From Bacteroidia bacterium (lineage in GTDB: Bacteria > Bacteroidota > Bacteroidia > Flavobacteriales > Flavobacteriaceae), in NCBI GenBank assembly GCA_030428705.1, contig JAUIDI010000010.1:49500-113499 (forward strand): a stretch of 64,000 nucleotides of DNA, given 5' to 3'. Positions 26,971 through 35,712 of this stretch are shown piece by piece. The notes beneath the pieces were generated by a model. That model saw only the letters and a program-made list of their open reading frames with translations. It ran no database searches and had not been told where the DNA came from. Position numbers and translations under genes: made by a program. Position 1 is the first letter of the stretch; the number at the start of each line of letters is the position of its first letter.

Positions 26971-27756
26971 ATGAAATCGACGAACGACCCGATTTTATCC
27001 GAAGAAGATGTAGAACTGCTCAATTCTAAGCTAGGGTTGCGTAGTTTGTTCTCAAACAAAAAAATAGATATCAATAAAACCTTAAGGGAGGTACGGTATG
27101 AAAAACAGTTGCTAGAGCGGCAAATAGAATTGGTCAAATTGCAGACCTGGGCGATCGAGAACGATAAAAAAATCGTAATCGTCTTTGAAGGCCGTGATGC
27201 GGCGGGCAAAGGTGGGGCCATTCGTCGCATAGCTGCGCACATAAATCCTCGATACTACAGGGTAATCGCTTTGAACAAACCGACGGAAGAAGAACAAGGC
27301 CAATGGTATTTTCAACGATACGTGAACGAACTGCCTGCTCCAGGAAAAATCGTCTTTTTCGATCGCAGTTGGTACAATAGGGCCGTAGTCGAACCTGTCA
27401 ATGGCTTTTGCACTCCGAACCAATATGACATCTTCATGGATCAGGTAAACGAATTTGAAAAAATGATCGTGCAGTCGAACACCTATCTCATCAAGTTCTA
27501 TTTTTCCATTTCTAAGGAAGAGCAGCAGAAAAGGTTCGACGATATCAAAAAGAGCAATCTGAAACGATGGAAGATGTCCGCGGTAGATGAAAGGGCCCAG
27601 GAACTATGGGACGATTATACAAAGTATAAACAATTGATGTTCGAGAAGACCGATACCCCGCATGCGCCATGGGTAATAATAGAGGCCAATAAAAAACCTG
27701 AGGCTAGGTTGGCAGCCATGGATCATGTTTTAAAGACAATTCCCTATAAGGTATAG
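26971..27756 (+). CDS. ppk2: Polyphosphate kinase 2 (second of a tandem pair)
   Basis: A second complete PPK2 with GRDAAGKGGAIRR (about 74-86) and FFDRSWYNRAVVEPVNGF, then an LKRWKMSAVDERAQELW lid. It shares the core motifs of the first copy, but the N-terminal 60 residues differ clearly, so this is not a recent duplication. ATG 26971 starts one base after the upstream stop; an in-frame ATG at 26947, overlapping the first gene, would add eight residues (269 aa). The pair is surely co-transcribed. Confidence 0.92.
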   Translation: MKSTNDPILSEEDVELLNSKLGLRSLFSNKKIDINKTLREVRYEKQLLERQIELVKLQTWAIENDKKIVIVFEGRDAAGKGGAIRRIAAHINPRYYRVIALNKPTEEEQGQWYFQRYVNELPAPGKIVFFDRSWYNRAVVEPVNGFCTPNQYDIFMDQVNEFEKMIVQSNTYLIKFYFSISKEEQQKRFDDIKKSNLKRWKMSAVDERAQELWDDYTKYKQLMFEKTDTPHAPWVIIEANKKPEARLAAMDHVLKTIPYKV

Positions 27757-27784
27757 GTTTTTGGTTCCGTTATTTCTAAAATCC

Positions 27785-28252
27785 TTAGTTCGTTCGGGCA
27801 ACGGATGTTTCGAGTTTTTTCTTTTTGGCCTTTTTAAACGCTTTTTGTTCAACCTCCGATAAAAGAACAAGTAAGGTGCTTAGTATTACAACGTTCTTTA
27901 TTATATACTGACCCAACAATGATAGTGAAAGAGTGTTCTCCCCGAATACTATGTCTGGAAAGAAAATAAGGGGCGTGAATGTACAAACGATATGGAGTAT
28001 TGCCAATTTGAGTACTACGCGATTCTTGATGTTGAACACTAAAAAAATACCAATGGTTGTTTCCCAAATAGCCAAAAGGATTAACGAAATACGGGGTGCC
28101 AGAATACCGAAACTCAGTTGATCTATAGTATTTATAGCCAGTTCTTCCGCAGGGCTCATCCCTGGAAAAAACTTTAACCCCCCGAACCACAGGTATACCA
28201 GTCCTATGGAAATCGAGATTAGGGAAGACCTTGTTTTTTGTGAATTCATCAT
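27785..28252 (-). CDS. DoxX-like membrane protein
   Basis: A 155-residue integral membrane protein with four hydrophobic segments (SLISISIGLVYLWFGGLKF, ILAPRISLILLAIWETTIGIFLVF, VVLKLAILHIVCTFTPLIFF, and IKNVVILSTLLVLL) and a Lys-rich C-terminus. The LVYLWFGGLKFFPGMSPAEEL entry is typical of DoxX/YkgB-like proteins. I start it at the Met ending at 28252 (MMNSQKTRSS); a Met at 28303 would add 17 polar residues. It faces away from the kinase gene; its role is unknown. Confidence 0.72.
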   Translation of the reverse strand: MMNSQKTRSSLISISIGLVYLWFGGLKFFPGMSPAEELAINTIDQLSFGILAPRISLILLAIWETTIGIFLVFNIKNRVVLKLAILHIVCTFTPLIFFPDIVFGENTLSLSLLGQYIIKNVVILSTLLVLLSEVEQKAFKKAKKKKLETSVARTN

Positions 28253-28633
28253 CTTGTCGGTTATTAAAAAGGTTTCTCTGTGCTGGAATGTAGTTTTATA
28301 CACATGCCTCTAGAATTATCAACCAGATTACAATTCCTTAATTAGTTGATTGAACTATAAGCGAATTTGAAATAAAGATTCTTAATCTATGCATTTATCA
28401 AAACTTGCAGTGACCGAAACGGCAAATAAAAAGCAGCCCTTTTACGGGCTAGCTCTCTATATGCATTTTATTTACAAATAATTAACTTAAAACTAACTGG
28501 GACCAATATAGCGTAATCTACCTGAGAAAAGGGTTAACCCATGGTCAAAAAAGATTAATCATGTATTAATTGAATTAACAAAAGATTAATTAACATTAGC
28601 CAATCACTAATTTTCTGTTATTTAGCTCCGATT
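28253..28633. other. Intergenic region before the OmpR-type two-component pair
   Basis: 381 bp without a gene. It holds an AGCCC/GGGCT hairpin (about 28436-28451) followed on the minus strand by CTTTTTATTTG, a perfect GGGTTAACCC palindrome (28531-28540), and two copies of AAAAGATTAAT (28549-28559 and 28580-28590), 31 bp apart, about three helical turns. These could bind the response regulator encoded downstream. No consensus promoter was found. Confidence 0.45.
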
Positions 28634-29905
28634 TTGAAGAAAAGAAAATTCTATATAATAATATTCATTGTTTCGATACTTGGCCTGGCCATAATACAAT
28701 ACCAATATCTAAAAATAGGCCTAAGCTTGGCCAAAATTCAGTTCGACAAAAAAATTGGCCTGGCCAGCGAAACAATAAAAAAAGATCTAAATTCTCGTAA
28801 CCAACTTACTTTTTTAATAGGAAGGGCCCTCGAAAAGGACGACACTTTCTTTACCCTCGGTATCGACAGCGTTCAGGGCGCATCAAGTTATTTCTTGAAC
28901 GATATTATTGACGAGCGATTGATATACAACGGCATCGATATCGATTTTTCGTATGAGCTTCACACCCGGGATTCCCTTTACTATTTAAAATCGCCCATTT
29001 CATTTGAAAAAATGGAAAAAACCACCTTATATCCCATTGAACTCGAAGGGTACTTGCCCGACCTTCTCGGTAAACGTTTGATCCTTGAACTTAAGTTCAA
29101 AGACCTGAACAATTATCTACTGTCAAAGTTGAATAGCCTTACACTTCCCAGTCTGCTTTTTATTATTGGGATAATAATTGCCGTTCTCTGGGTCTTGAGA
29201 ACATATTATTGGCAGCGAAACCTGATTACGGTAACCAACAATTTTATCAATAACCTTACCCATGAACTCAAGACACCAGTCTTTTCAATGGGCCTGGCTA
29301 CCAAAATATTGGAAAACAATGCCACGGAAGAGCAAAAACCTTTGGTCAATATCTTAAGATTGCAAGTGCGGCGTCTGACCGATCATATCGACAAGGTGTT
29401 GGAGCTCGGCAGGCTTGAGGCGAACAAAAAAATGTTCTATTTAGAACGAGTTGACTTTAGGCCCTATTTACAAAAGCTTTGCGAAGAATTCCAAGCTTTG
29501 ATCTCGATAGAAAACGTCTCGTTCAGTTATGAATTGCAACCCGGTACATATACTATAATGGCCGAAGTATTCCATCTTGAAAATACTATCAACAACCTAT
29601 TGGACAATGCAAAGAAGTATTCGAACGACCCCCAAATACGTCTTGAGGCAAAAAAATCGAAAAAGTACCTTGTTATAAGTGTAGCCGATAACGGAATAGG
29701 TATAGATGAAAAGGATAAACATCGTATTTTTCAAAAGTACTACCGGGTACAGAACGGCGACCTACATAAGACAAAAGGCTATGGCCTTGGGTTAAGCTAT
29801 GTTAAAAATGTCGTTGAAAAACTCAAGGGCAAGGTTCATATTGAAAGCATAAAAAATCAGGGCACAACCGTTTTCCTCTCAATTCCTTTATCAAATGAAC
29901 GATAG
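28634..29905 (+). CDS. Membrane sensor histidine kinase
   Basis: A 423-residue kinase with two TM helices (about 5-25 and 170-192) around an external sensor of about 140 residues. No HAMP is recognised before the HisKA H-box NNLTHELKTPVFSMGL (about 213). HATPase motifs follow: NLLDNAKKYS (N box), VADNGIGIDEKDKHRIFQKYYR and GYGLGLSYVKNVVEKLKG. The start is TTG 28634 (KKRKFYIIIF), since no ATG precedes TM1. It overlaps the OmpR-family regulator by 11 bp, a coupled pair. Confidence 0.92.
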   Translation: MKKRKFYIIIFIVSILGLAIIQYQYLKIGLSLAKIQFDKKIGLASETIKKDLNSRNQLTFLIGRALEKDDTFFTLGIDSVQGASSYFLNDIIDERLIYNGIDIDFSYELHTRDSLYYLKSPISFEKMEKTTLYPIELEGYLPDLLGKRLILELKFKDLNNYLLSKLNSLTLPSLLFIIGIIIAVLWVLRTYYWQRNLITVTNNFINNLTHELKTPVFSMGLATKILENNATEEQKPLVNILRLQVRRLTDHIDKVLELGRLEANKKMFYLERVDFRPYLQKLCEEFQALISIENVSFSYELQPGTYTIMAEVFHLENTINNLLDNAKKYSNDPQIRLEAKKSKKYLVISVADNGIGIDEKDKHRIFQKYYRVQNGDLHKTKGYGLGLSYVKNVVEKLKGKVHIESIKNQGTTVFLSIPLSNER

Positions 29906-30614
29906 AAAATACAAACTAATATTGGTCGAGGACGATCCTTCCCTGGGATATCTGCTTTCGGAATATCTTCAAATGAAGGATTTTGAAATTGTTTGGGCAA
30001 AAGACGGTGACGAGGCTTTGACCGAAATGGAAAAACATATCTTTGATTTGGCAATCCTGGATGTAATGATGCCCAAGTTGGACGGTTTTGCCCTTGCGAC
30101 AAAAATAAAGGAAAAACACAGCGATCTTCCCTTTATTTTCTTGACGGCAAAATCACTTAAAATAGATGTTCTGAAAGGTTTTTCACTTGGGGCAGTAGAT
30201 TATCTAAAAAAACCAATAGACGAAGAGGAGCTAGTAATCAGGATCAATTCATTATTGTCACGGCTTACCAATTCGATGGCCGCAGAAAAAACAAAAAAAA
30301 ACATATACAGTTTAGGACAATATTCATTCAATGATCTAAATCAAGAATTGGTTTTTAAAGATCAAGTAATCCACCTGACATCACGTGAGAATCAACTTCT
30401 AAGTTTTTTATTGGCGCACAAGAACCAGTTATGCCGACATAGGGACATCTTGGTTACCATTTGGGGTAAAAATGATTATTTTAATAAAAAGAGCCTGAAC
30501 GTATTCATTACCCATCTAAGAAAATATTTAGAGAAAGACCCCAATATTAAGTTGGAAAACGTTCATGGACAGGGTTTTATTCTAAGGGTAACCGATACAA
30601 AAACAGAGGGTTAA
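29895..30614 (+). CDS. OmpR/PhoB-family response regulator
   Basis: A 239-residue DNA-binding regulator. The receiver has ILVEDDPSLG, phospho-acceptor Asp in LAILDVMMPKLDGF (about 55), Thr in IFLTAKS and Lys in DYLKKPIDEEEL. The C-terminal winged helix has HLTSRENQLLSFLLAHKN and KKSLNVFITHLRKYLEKDP, with the GQGFIL wing. It is cognate to the overlapping kinase upstream. Possible binding sites are the direct repeats before the kinase gene. Confidence 0.94.
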   Translation: MNDRKYKLILVEDDPSLGYLLSEYLQMKDFEIVWAKDGDEALTEMEKHIFDLAILDVMMPKLDGFALATKIKEKHSDLPFIFLTAKSLKIDVLKGFSLGAVDYLKKPIDEEELVIRINSLLSRLTNSMAAEKTKKNIYSLGQYSFNDLNQELVFKDQVIHLTSRENQLLSFLLAHKNQLCRHRDILVTIWGKNDYFNKKSLNVFITHLRKYLEKDPNIKLENVHGQGFILRVTDTKTEG

Positions 30615-30664
30615 GTAAATAGTACTTTTCATTTTTAATATGAAAAAAGGTCGATTTCTTTGAT

Positions 30665-30694
30665 TTGAACTTTATTAATAATTCCCTACTTTAG
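30665..30694 (+). promoter_or_regulatory. Probable promoter of the sterol-desaturase gene
   Basis: TTG (30665-30667), a 19-nt spacer and TACTTTAG (30687-30694), one mismatch from TAnnTTTG. The ATG follows at 30700, so the mRNA would be nearly leaderless. Confidence 0.45.
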
Positions 30695-30699
30695 ATTAT

Positions 30700-31968
30700 A
30701 TGGAATCGTATGCTCAGGCCCTTCTATATGCCATCCCGTTTTTTTTAATACTGCTCATCTTCGAAATTTCGTACGGTTTTTTCATTAAAAATCAGAAGCA
30801 TAAAGTAATGGATTCGGTATCGAGCATCAGCTCGGGCTTCACCAATATTATTAAAGATACACTTGGATTGGGCATCATATTGGTCTCCTACCCTTTGCTG
30901 TTAAAATATCTGGCGATTACAGAAATCAAGAGTTCATGGGCCGTTTGGTCGATTGCCTTCGTTGCCATTGATTTTGCCAGCTACTGGAACCATAGGCTCA
31001 ACCATAAGGTCAACATATTTTGGAACCAACACGTAATACACCATAGTAGTGAGGAGTTCAATCTGGCCTGTGCCCTGCGGCAACCGATTTCGAATATTTT
31101 CGGGTATTTTGCATTGTTGTTGATTCCTGCTGCAATTTTAGGGGTGCCGAACGAAATCATTGCAGTGTTGGCACCGATACATTTGTTCGCCCAATTTTGG
31201 TATCACACTCAGCATATTGGCAAAATGGGATGGCTCGAATATATCATTGTTACCCCATCCCAACATCGGGTACATCATGCCATAAATCCTGAATATATCG
31301 ACAAAAATCTTGGGGCCATATTTTGTGTCTGGGATCGTTGGTTCGGCACCTTTCAAGAAGAACTTGATGATGTTCCCCCACAATATGGCGTTTTGAAACC
31401 TGCTTCGACCTGGAACCCCATACTTATCAATTTCCAGCATTTTTGGCGTTTGCTGCAAGATGCATGGCGAACAAAAAGCTTCAATGATAAACTACGTATT
31501 TGGTTCATGCCAACAGGATGGCGACCAAACGATGTAAAAGAAAAATATCCTATTAAGGTTATTGATGACGTATATAGCTTTGCACGTTATGAAACACCAT
31601 CATCCAAGGCATTTAATGTTTACGTGGTTTTTCAATTGTTGGTCACAGTGGCCCTTTTGTGGTTTATGTTCTTCAATTATTCACAAATAGGGTTTGACGG
31701 ACTTTTATTGTTCGGGGCACTTGTTTTTGTTGGCATTTATGGCTACACGAGCCTCATGGACCGTAAACAACATGCGGTATGGATAGAGGTTTTTCGTGGT
31801 TGTTTGGGTATTGCGCTGATACTTTGGACAGGGGATTGGTTCGGTATCAATGCCTATTTCGAATGGGGGGTGTGGCTCGTCGTAATCTATTTTGCGATTA
31901 CCGTTTTGGGCAGTATCTATTTTACCTTTTTTGAGAAGAATACCGTACGTAATCAACTACCTGCATAG
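30700..31968 (+). CDS. Sterol desaturase/fatty acid hydroxylase-family membrane protein
   Basis: A 422-residue di-iron membrane enzyme of the fatty acid hydroxylase superfamily. The His clusters are visible: YWNHRLNHKVNIFWNQHVIHHSSEE (HxxxH and HxxHH, about residues 98-120) and SQHRVHHAINPEYIDKNLG (about 185). Around six to eight TM segments occur, including three beyond the catalytic part in the last 120 residues. The substrate is unknown; lipid hydroxylation is the likely chemistry. Confidence 0.88.
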   Translation: MESYAQALLYAIPFFLILLIFEISYGFFIKNQKHKVMDSVSSISSGFTNIIKDTLGLGIILVSYPLLLKYLAITEIKSSWAVWSIAFVAIDFASYWNHRLNHKVNIFWNQHVIHHSSEEFNLACALRQPISNIFGYFALLLIPAAILGVPNEIIAVLAPIHLFAQFWYHTQHIGKMGWLEYIIVTPSQHRVHHAINPEYIDKNLGAIFCVWDRWFGTFQEELDDVPPQYGVLKPASTWNPILINFQHFWRLLQDAWRTKSFNDKLRIWFMPTGWRPNDVKEKYPIKVIDDVYSFARYETPSSKAFNVYVVFQLLVTVALLWFMFFNYSQIGFDGLLLFGALVFVGIYGYTSLMDRKQHAVWIEVFRGCLGIALILWTGDWFGINAYFEWGVWLVVIYFAITVLGSIYFTFFEKNTVRNQLPA

Positions 31969-32097
31969 AGCTTCGATTGCAACTTCGTATTGATCCAGAA
32001 TACATATTTCCAACATTATCATGTAGTTGGTCGAATAATTATATACTTTTTCCAAGTAAGCCGTTTGTACAATGTCAACCCCCGATAACCAGATTCC

Positions 32098-32691
32098 ATG
32101 ACACGGCACGAACATCTGAAATTTTGCAAAGTTTGCAAATATCAAAAAAAGGATTTGAACCTTGGATTGGTTTGCAGTTTCACGGGAGCCATAGCTGACT
32201 TTGACAGTGAATGTCCGACTTTCGAAAAAGACAATGTGCTACAAATGCGGATGGATGAGCAAAACACACTTGCTTTCGACGCGAAACCGGCAAGTCAGGG
32301 CAAACGTTTTATCAACTTCTTGATCGATCAATTTTTTGTACTGGGTCTGGCCATGATAATCGGTACCATAATCGGCATTATACTCGTCTATTATTTTCCA
32401 TCGTACATCTATTTACTGGATGAAGAAAATAAACTTCGCGACTACCTTTTGGGGTTGATTATCGCATTGATATATTACAGTTTCTTCGAAGGTCTTACCG
32501 GAAGATCTTTGGGCAAATTCTTCACAAAAACCAAGGTTATCACCGAAGATGGAAAAAAACCGGGGTTTGGCACCATTTTCATCCGGTCGTTGTGCAGGCA
32601 TATTCCGTTCAATCATTTTTCGTTTTTGAACCATGACGCCGTCGGTTGGCATGACAAATTTTCGAAAACGCGGGTAATCGAAATCGATTAG
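32098..32691 (+). CDS. RDD-family membrane protein with Cys-rich N-terminus
   Basis: A 197-residue protein. Residues about 8-40 carry four Cys (CKVCKYQKKDLNLGLVC ... ECP), a potential zinc-binding tail. An RDD domain of two to three TM helices follows (ASQGKRFINFLIDQFFVLGLAMIIG, then LGLIIALIYYSFFEGLTGRSLGKFF and GTIFIRSLCRHIPFNHFSFL), ending with the family's HDKFSKTRVI. RDD proteins are of uncertain function (transport is proposed). The Cys tail is separate from the fold and may regulate it. Confidence 0.85.
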   Translation: MTRHEHLKFCKVCKYQKKDLNLGLVCSFTGAIADFDSECPTFEKDNVLQMRMDEQNTLAFDAKPASQGKRFINFLIDQFFVLGLAMIIGTIIGIILVYYFPSYIYLLDEENKLRDYLLGLIIALIYYSFFEGLTGRSLGKFFTKTKVITEDGKKPGFGTIFIRSLCRHIPFNHFSFLNHDAVGWHDKFSKTRVIEID

Positions 32692-32844
32692 GCAAGTACT
32701 CAACGTTTCGCAGGTAATGATATACCGATTTTCCAAATTGGAAACACTCCTTTTAATTGATTTTGGTAGTGCTATAATAAAACCAATCGCGTAATCCAGA
32801 AGTCCGTTGTTCGTTTATTTAAAGAGGATATTTTTCTCCAAAAC

Positions 32845-32874
32845 TTGTATTACCGCTACAGGTTCTTAAGTTTG
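32845..32874 (+). promoter_or_regulatory. Promoter of the creatininase-family gene
   Basis: TTG (32845-32847), a 19-nt spacer and TAAGTTTG (32867-32874): a full consensus match, 18 bp before ATG 32893. A TTTCCAA-A-TTGGAAA palindrome lies 100 bp upstream (32730-32744). Confidence 0.6.
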
Positions 32875-32892
32875 TGTTTCAAACGTAAACTT

Positions 32893-33654
32893 ATGCGACC
32901 TTACATACTTGCCGAAACAAATTGGAACGAACTTAAGAATACCAAATTCGACTTGGCGGTACTGCCGTGGGGCGCTACCGAAGCACATAACTATCACTTG
33001 CCTTATGCGACCGACAATATTCAGGCCGACCACATTGTCGCCGAAGCCGCGCGAATGGCATGGGAAAAAGATGCCAAAGTCGTCATATTACCAACAATTC
33101 CTTTTGGGGTAAATACCGGGCAATCAGATATCTACTTCGATATCAACCTCAACCCAAGTACGCAATTAGCCATCTTGGCCGACATCATTGAGGTCTTGAA
33201 TCGGCAAGGCGTTCACAAACTATTGATATTCAATGGTCACGGCGGGAACAACTTCAAACCTTTGGTACGTGAGCTAGGTCTGAAATATCCGAAAATGTTC
33301 ATTAGTTTTTGTTTCTTTCCACAGATGCTTGATAAAAATTCTTTTTTTGAGGAAGCAGGCGACCACGCCGATGAAATGGAAACCAGTTTGATGCTTTATT
33401 TACGACCCGATTTGGTACTTCCAAGTGAAAATTGGGGAGATGGAAAGGCTAAAAAATACAAAATCAAGGCCTTCAATGAAGGATGGGCATGGGCCGAACG
33501 TAAATGGTCACAAATCAGTGAAGATACCGGAGTGGGTAATCCACATAAGGCCACAAAAGAAAAAGGTGAACGCTTTTTTAAGGCTATAACACAGAAAATG
33601 GGAGACTTCATGGTCGAACTGTGTAATGCCGACCTTGACGATTTATACGAATAA
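32893..33654 (+). CDS. Creatininase-family amidohydrolase
   Basis: A 253-residue metal-dependent amidohydrolase. Family motifs: LPWGATEAHNYHLPYATD (metal-binding Glu/His), PFGVNTGQSD, FNGHGGNNFKP and DHADEMETSLML, supplying the two-metal ligands. ATG 32893 (MRPYILAETNW) is preferred because it follows the promoter; an upstream Met at 32845 overlaps the -33 element. The natural substrate may be creatinine-like or a cyclic amide and cannot be assigned. Confidence 0.87.
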   Translation: MRPYILAETNWNELKNTKFDLAVLPWGATEAHNYHLPYATDNIQADHIVAEAARMAWEKDAKVVILPTIPFGVNTGQSDIYFDINLNPSTQLAILADIIEVLNRQGVHKLLIFNGHGGNNFKPLVRELGLKYPKMFISFCFFPQMLDKNSFFEEAGDHADEMETSLMLYLRPDLVLPSENWGDGKAKKYKIKAFNEGWAWAERKWSQISEDTGVGNPHKATKEKGERFFKAITQKMGDFMVELCNADLDDLYE

Positions 33655-33754
33655 AAAAGGAAGATCAACCCTAGAAAATGTCTTAGATCCCAACGTTTAA
33701 ATTTAGGACATCGGAGATCCAAAATCCGATATTAAACATCCCTTGAATACTTCG

Positions 33755-33762
33755 TATATTTG
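33755..33762 (+). promoter_or_regulatory. -7 element upstream of lipA
   Basis: TATATTTG, exact TAnnTTTG match, 17 bp before the lipA ATG at 33780. No correctly spaced TTG was found. Confidence 0.4.
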
Positions 33763-33779
33763 TTGTTCAAAATTCCGCT

Positions 33780-34655
33780 ATGGGCAATTCCACCATTGAA
33801 CATGTTATTCCTCCCAAAGGCAAACCGAAATGGCTACGGGTAAAGCTTCCGACAGGCAAAAAGTATACCCAGTTACGGGGCCTTGTTGAAAAGTATGATC
33901 TTCATACCATCTGCACTTCGGGCAGTTGTCCGAATATGGGGGATTGTTGGGGAGAAGGCACGGCCACTTTTATGATTTTGGGCAACATTTGTACCCGTTC
34001 TTGCGGATTTTGCGGCGTAAAGACCGGTAGGCCGGAAAATATCGACTGGGAAGAGCCTGAAAAAGTCGCACGATCCATCAAGATTATGGGCATCAGACAT
34101 GCCGTTATCACTTCCGTTGACCGAGACGACCTAAAAGATATGGGATCCATTATCTGGGCCGAGACCGTCAAGGCCATACGCAGAATGAACCCGAATACCA
34201 CCTTGGAAACCCTGATTCCCGATTTTCAAGGCATCGAACGTCATTTGGACCGTATTATCGAAGTAAGTCCAGAAGTGGTTTCGCACAATATGGAAACTGT
34301 CAAACGTCTGACCCGGGAAGTACGAATACAGGCCAAGTACGAAAGAAGCCTTGAGGTGCTTCGATACTTAAAGGCCAATGGGGCCAAGCGTACCAAATCG
34401 GGCATTATGCTCGGATTGGGTGAAATGGAAGAAGAAGTGATCCAAACCATGAATGACCTGAAAAATGCGAACGTCGATGTGGTAACCATCGGGCAATATC
34501 TTCAACCATCGAAAAAACACCTGCCCGTAAAAGAATTTATCGTACCTGAACAATTCAAGAAGTATGAGGAAATCGGCCTTGAAATGGGGTTTAGGCATGT
34601 AGAAAGTGGTGCCTTGGTCCGCTCTTCCTATAAGGCCCATAAACACATCGATTGA
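33780..34655 (+). CDS. lipA: Lipoyl synthase
   Basis: A radical SAM enzyme that inserts two sulfurs into octanoyl groups on lipoyl-dependent complexes. The auxiliary 4Fe-4S Cys set is [12 protein letters not shown] (about residues 41-52), the radical SAM set is CTRSCGFC (about 67-74), and the C-terminal RSSY Ser ligand appears in [10 protein letters not shown]. 291 residues is normal. gap follows 46 bp downstream on the same strand. Confidence 0.97.
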   Translation: MGNSTIEHVIPPKGKPKWLRVKLPTGKKYTQLRGLVEKYDLHTICTSGSCPNMGDCWGEGTATFMILGNICTRSCGFCGVKTGRPENIDWEEPEKVARSIKIMGIRHAVITSVDRDDLKDMGSIIWAETVKAIRRMNPNTTLETLIPDFQGIERHLDRIIEVSPEVVSHNMETVKRLTREVRIQAKYERSLEVLRYLKANGAKRTKSGIMLGLGEMEEEVIQTMNDLKNANVDVVTIGQYLQPSKKHLPVKEFIVPEQFKKYEEIGLEMGFRHVESGALVRSSYKAHKHID

Positions 34656-34701
34656 CCGCATAATATCAATAAAACATCCCATCGTTGCGGAATTTTTTCA
34701 A

Positions 34702-35712
34702 ATGAAGAATATAAATATAGGCATCAACGGCTTTGGTCGGATCGGCAGAACATTGTTCCGCCTTCTAATCGATCACCCGCACCTGAATGTAGTCGCGATC
34801 AATGATTTGGCAGATGCCAGAACCCTGTCACATCTCTTAAAATACGATAGCATTCACGGCACACTTCAAAAAGAGATAGGCCATAGTACGGACAGCATTT
34901 TGGTCGAGAATCGACGCATTCCCCTCTTAAATCACAAACTTCCTAAAGAGATAGATTGGTCCTCCTTTCAAACCGACGTTGTAATAGAATGTACGGGAAA
35001 ATTCAAAACAAGGGAAGTGCTGCAACCGCATATCGACAATGGCGCCAAAAAAGTAATCTTGAGCGTACCTCCATCCGATGAGACAATTAAAATGGTGGTT
35101 TTAGGTATCAATGAGTCCATTATTTCAAAAGAGGACGATATCATTTCAAATGCCTCGTGTACCACCAATAACGCCGCTCCGATGATCAAGGTCATCAACG
35201 ACCTCTGTGGTATCGAACAGGCCTATATTACAACGATCCACTCGTATACTTCCGATCAAAGCCTTCATGACCAACCGCACCATGACCTTAGAAGGGCCAG
35301 GGCCGCGGGACAATCGATTATACCCACTACAACCGGGGCCGCGAAAGCCCTTACAAAAATATTTCCGGAACTTGGGACGGTCATCGGCGGATGCGGTATT
35401 CGCGTACCTGTGCCCAATGGCTCATTGACCGATATTACCTTCAATGTAAAACGCCAGACAAGCATTGATGAAATAAACGCTACTTTCGAGCGAATTTCCC
35501 ACAATGAACTAAAAAACATACTTTTATATACGAAAGACCCTATAGTCTCTGTAGATATAAACAATAGTTGCCATTCTTGTGCGTTTGATTCTCAGATGAC
35601 ATCGGTAATCGGCAAGATGGTAAAGATAATCGGGTGGTATGACAATGAAACGGGCTATAGTAGCAGAATTATCGATCTAGTCGATTTATTGATTAACAAA
35701 CGGTACGTTTGA
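34702..35712 (+). CDS. gap: Glyceraldehyde-3-phosphate dehydrogenase, type I
   Basis: Oxidises glyceraldehyde-3-phosphate to 1,3-bisphosphoglycerate with NAD(P). 336 residues: Rossmann motif GINGFGRIGR (5-14), the catalytic Cys in SNASCTTNNAAP (the usual second Cys after CTTN is Asn here), and a C-terminal WYDNETGYSSR. ATG 34702 begins MKNINIGINGFGRIG; an upstream Met at 34606 would overlap lipA. It ends in a 4-bp overlap with the hybrid kinase gene (TTGA), suggesting coupled expression. Confidence 0.95.
   Translation: MKNINIGINGFGRIGRTLFRLLIDHPHLNVVAINDLADARTLSHLLKYDSIHGTLQKEIGHSTDSILVENRRIPLLNHKLPKEIDWSSFQTDVVIECTGKFKTREVLQPHIDNGAKKVILSVPPSDETIKMVVLGINESIISKEDDIISNASCTTNNAAPMIKVINDLCGIEQAYITTIHSYTSDQSLHDQPHHDLRRARAAGQSIIPTTTGAAKALTKIFPELGTVIGGCGIRVPVPNGSLTDITFNVKRQTSIDEINATFERISHNELKNILLYTKDPIVSVDINNSCHSCAFDSQMTSVIGKMVKIIGWYDNETGYSSRIIDLVDLLINKRYV

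Noticed and set aside
26121-27756. Recent duplication of ppk2
   Set aside because: The N-terminal parts and lids differ too much; DNA identity is limited to conserved motifs.
30622-30650. TTTTCAT/ATGAAAA hairpin after the OmpR-type regulator
   Set aside because: An AT-only stem without a T-tract; too weak to call a terminator.
32140-32170. GATTTGAACC, resembling a tRNA T-arm complement
   Set aside because: It lies inside the RDD coding frame and no acceptor or anticodon stems surround it.
32730-32744. TTTCCAA-A-TTGGAAA palindrome upstream of the creatininase-family gene
   Set aside because: It is 100 bp from the promoter and AT-rich; noted with the promoter but not enough for a separate site.
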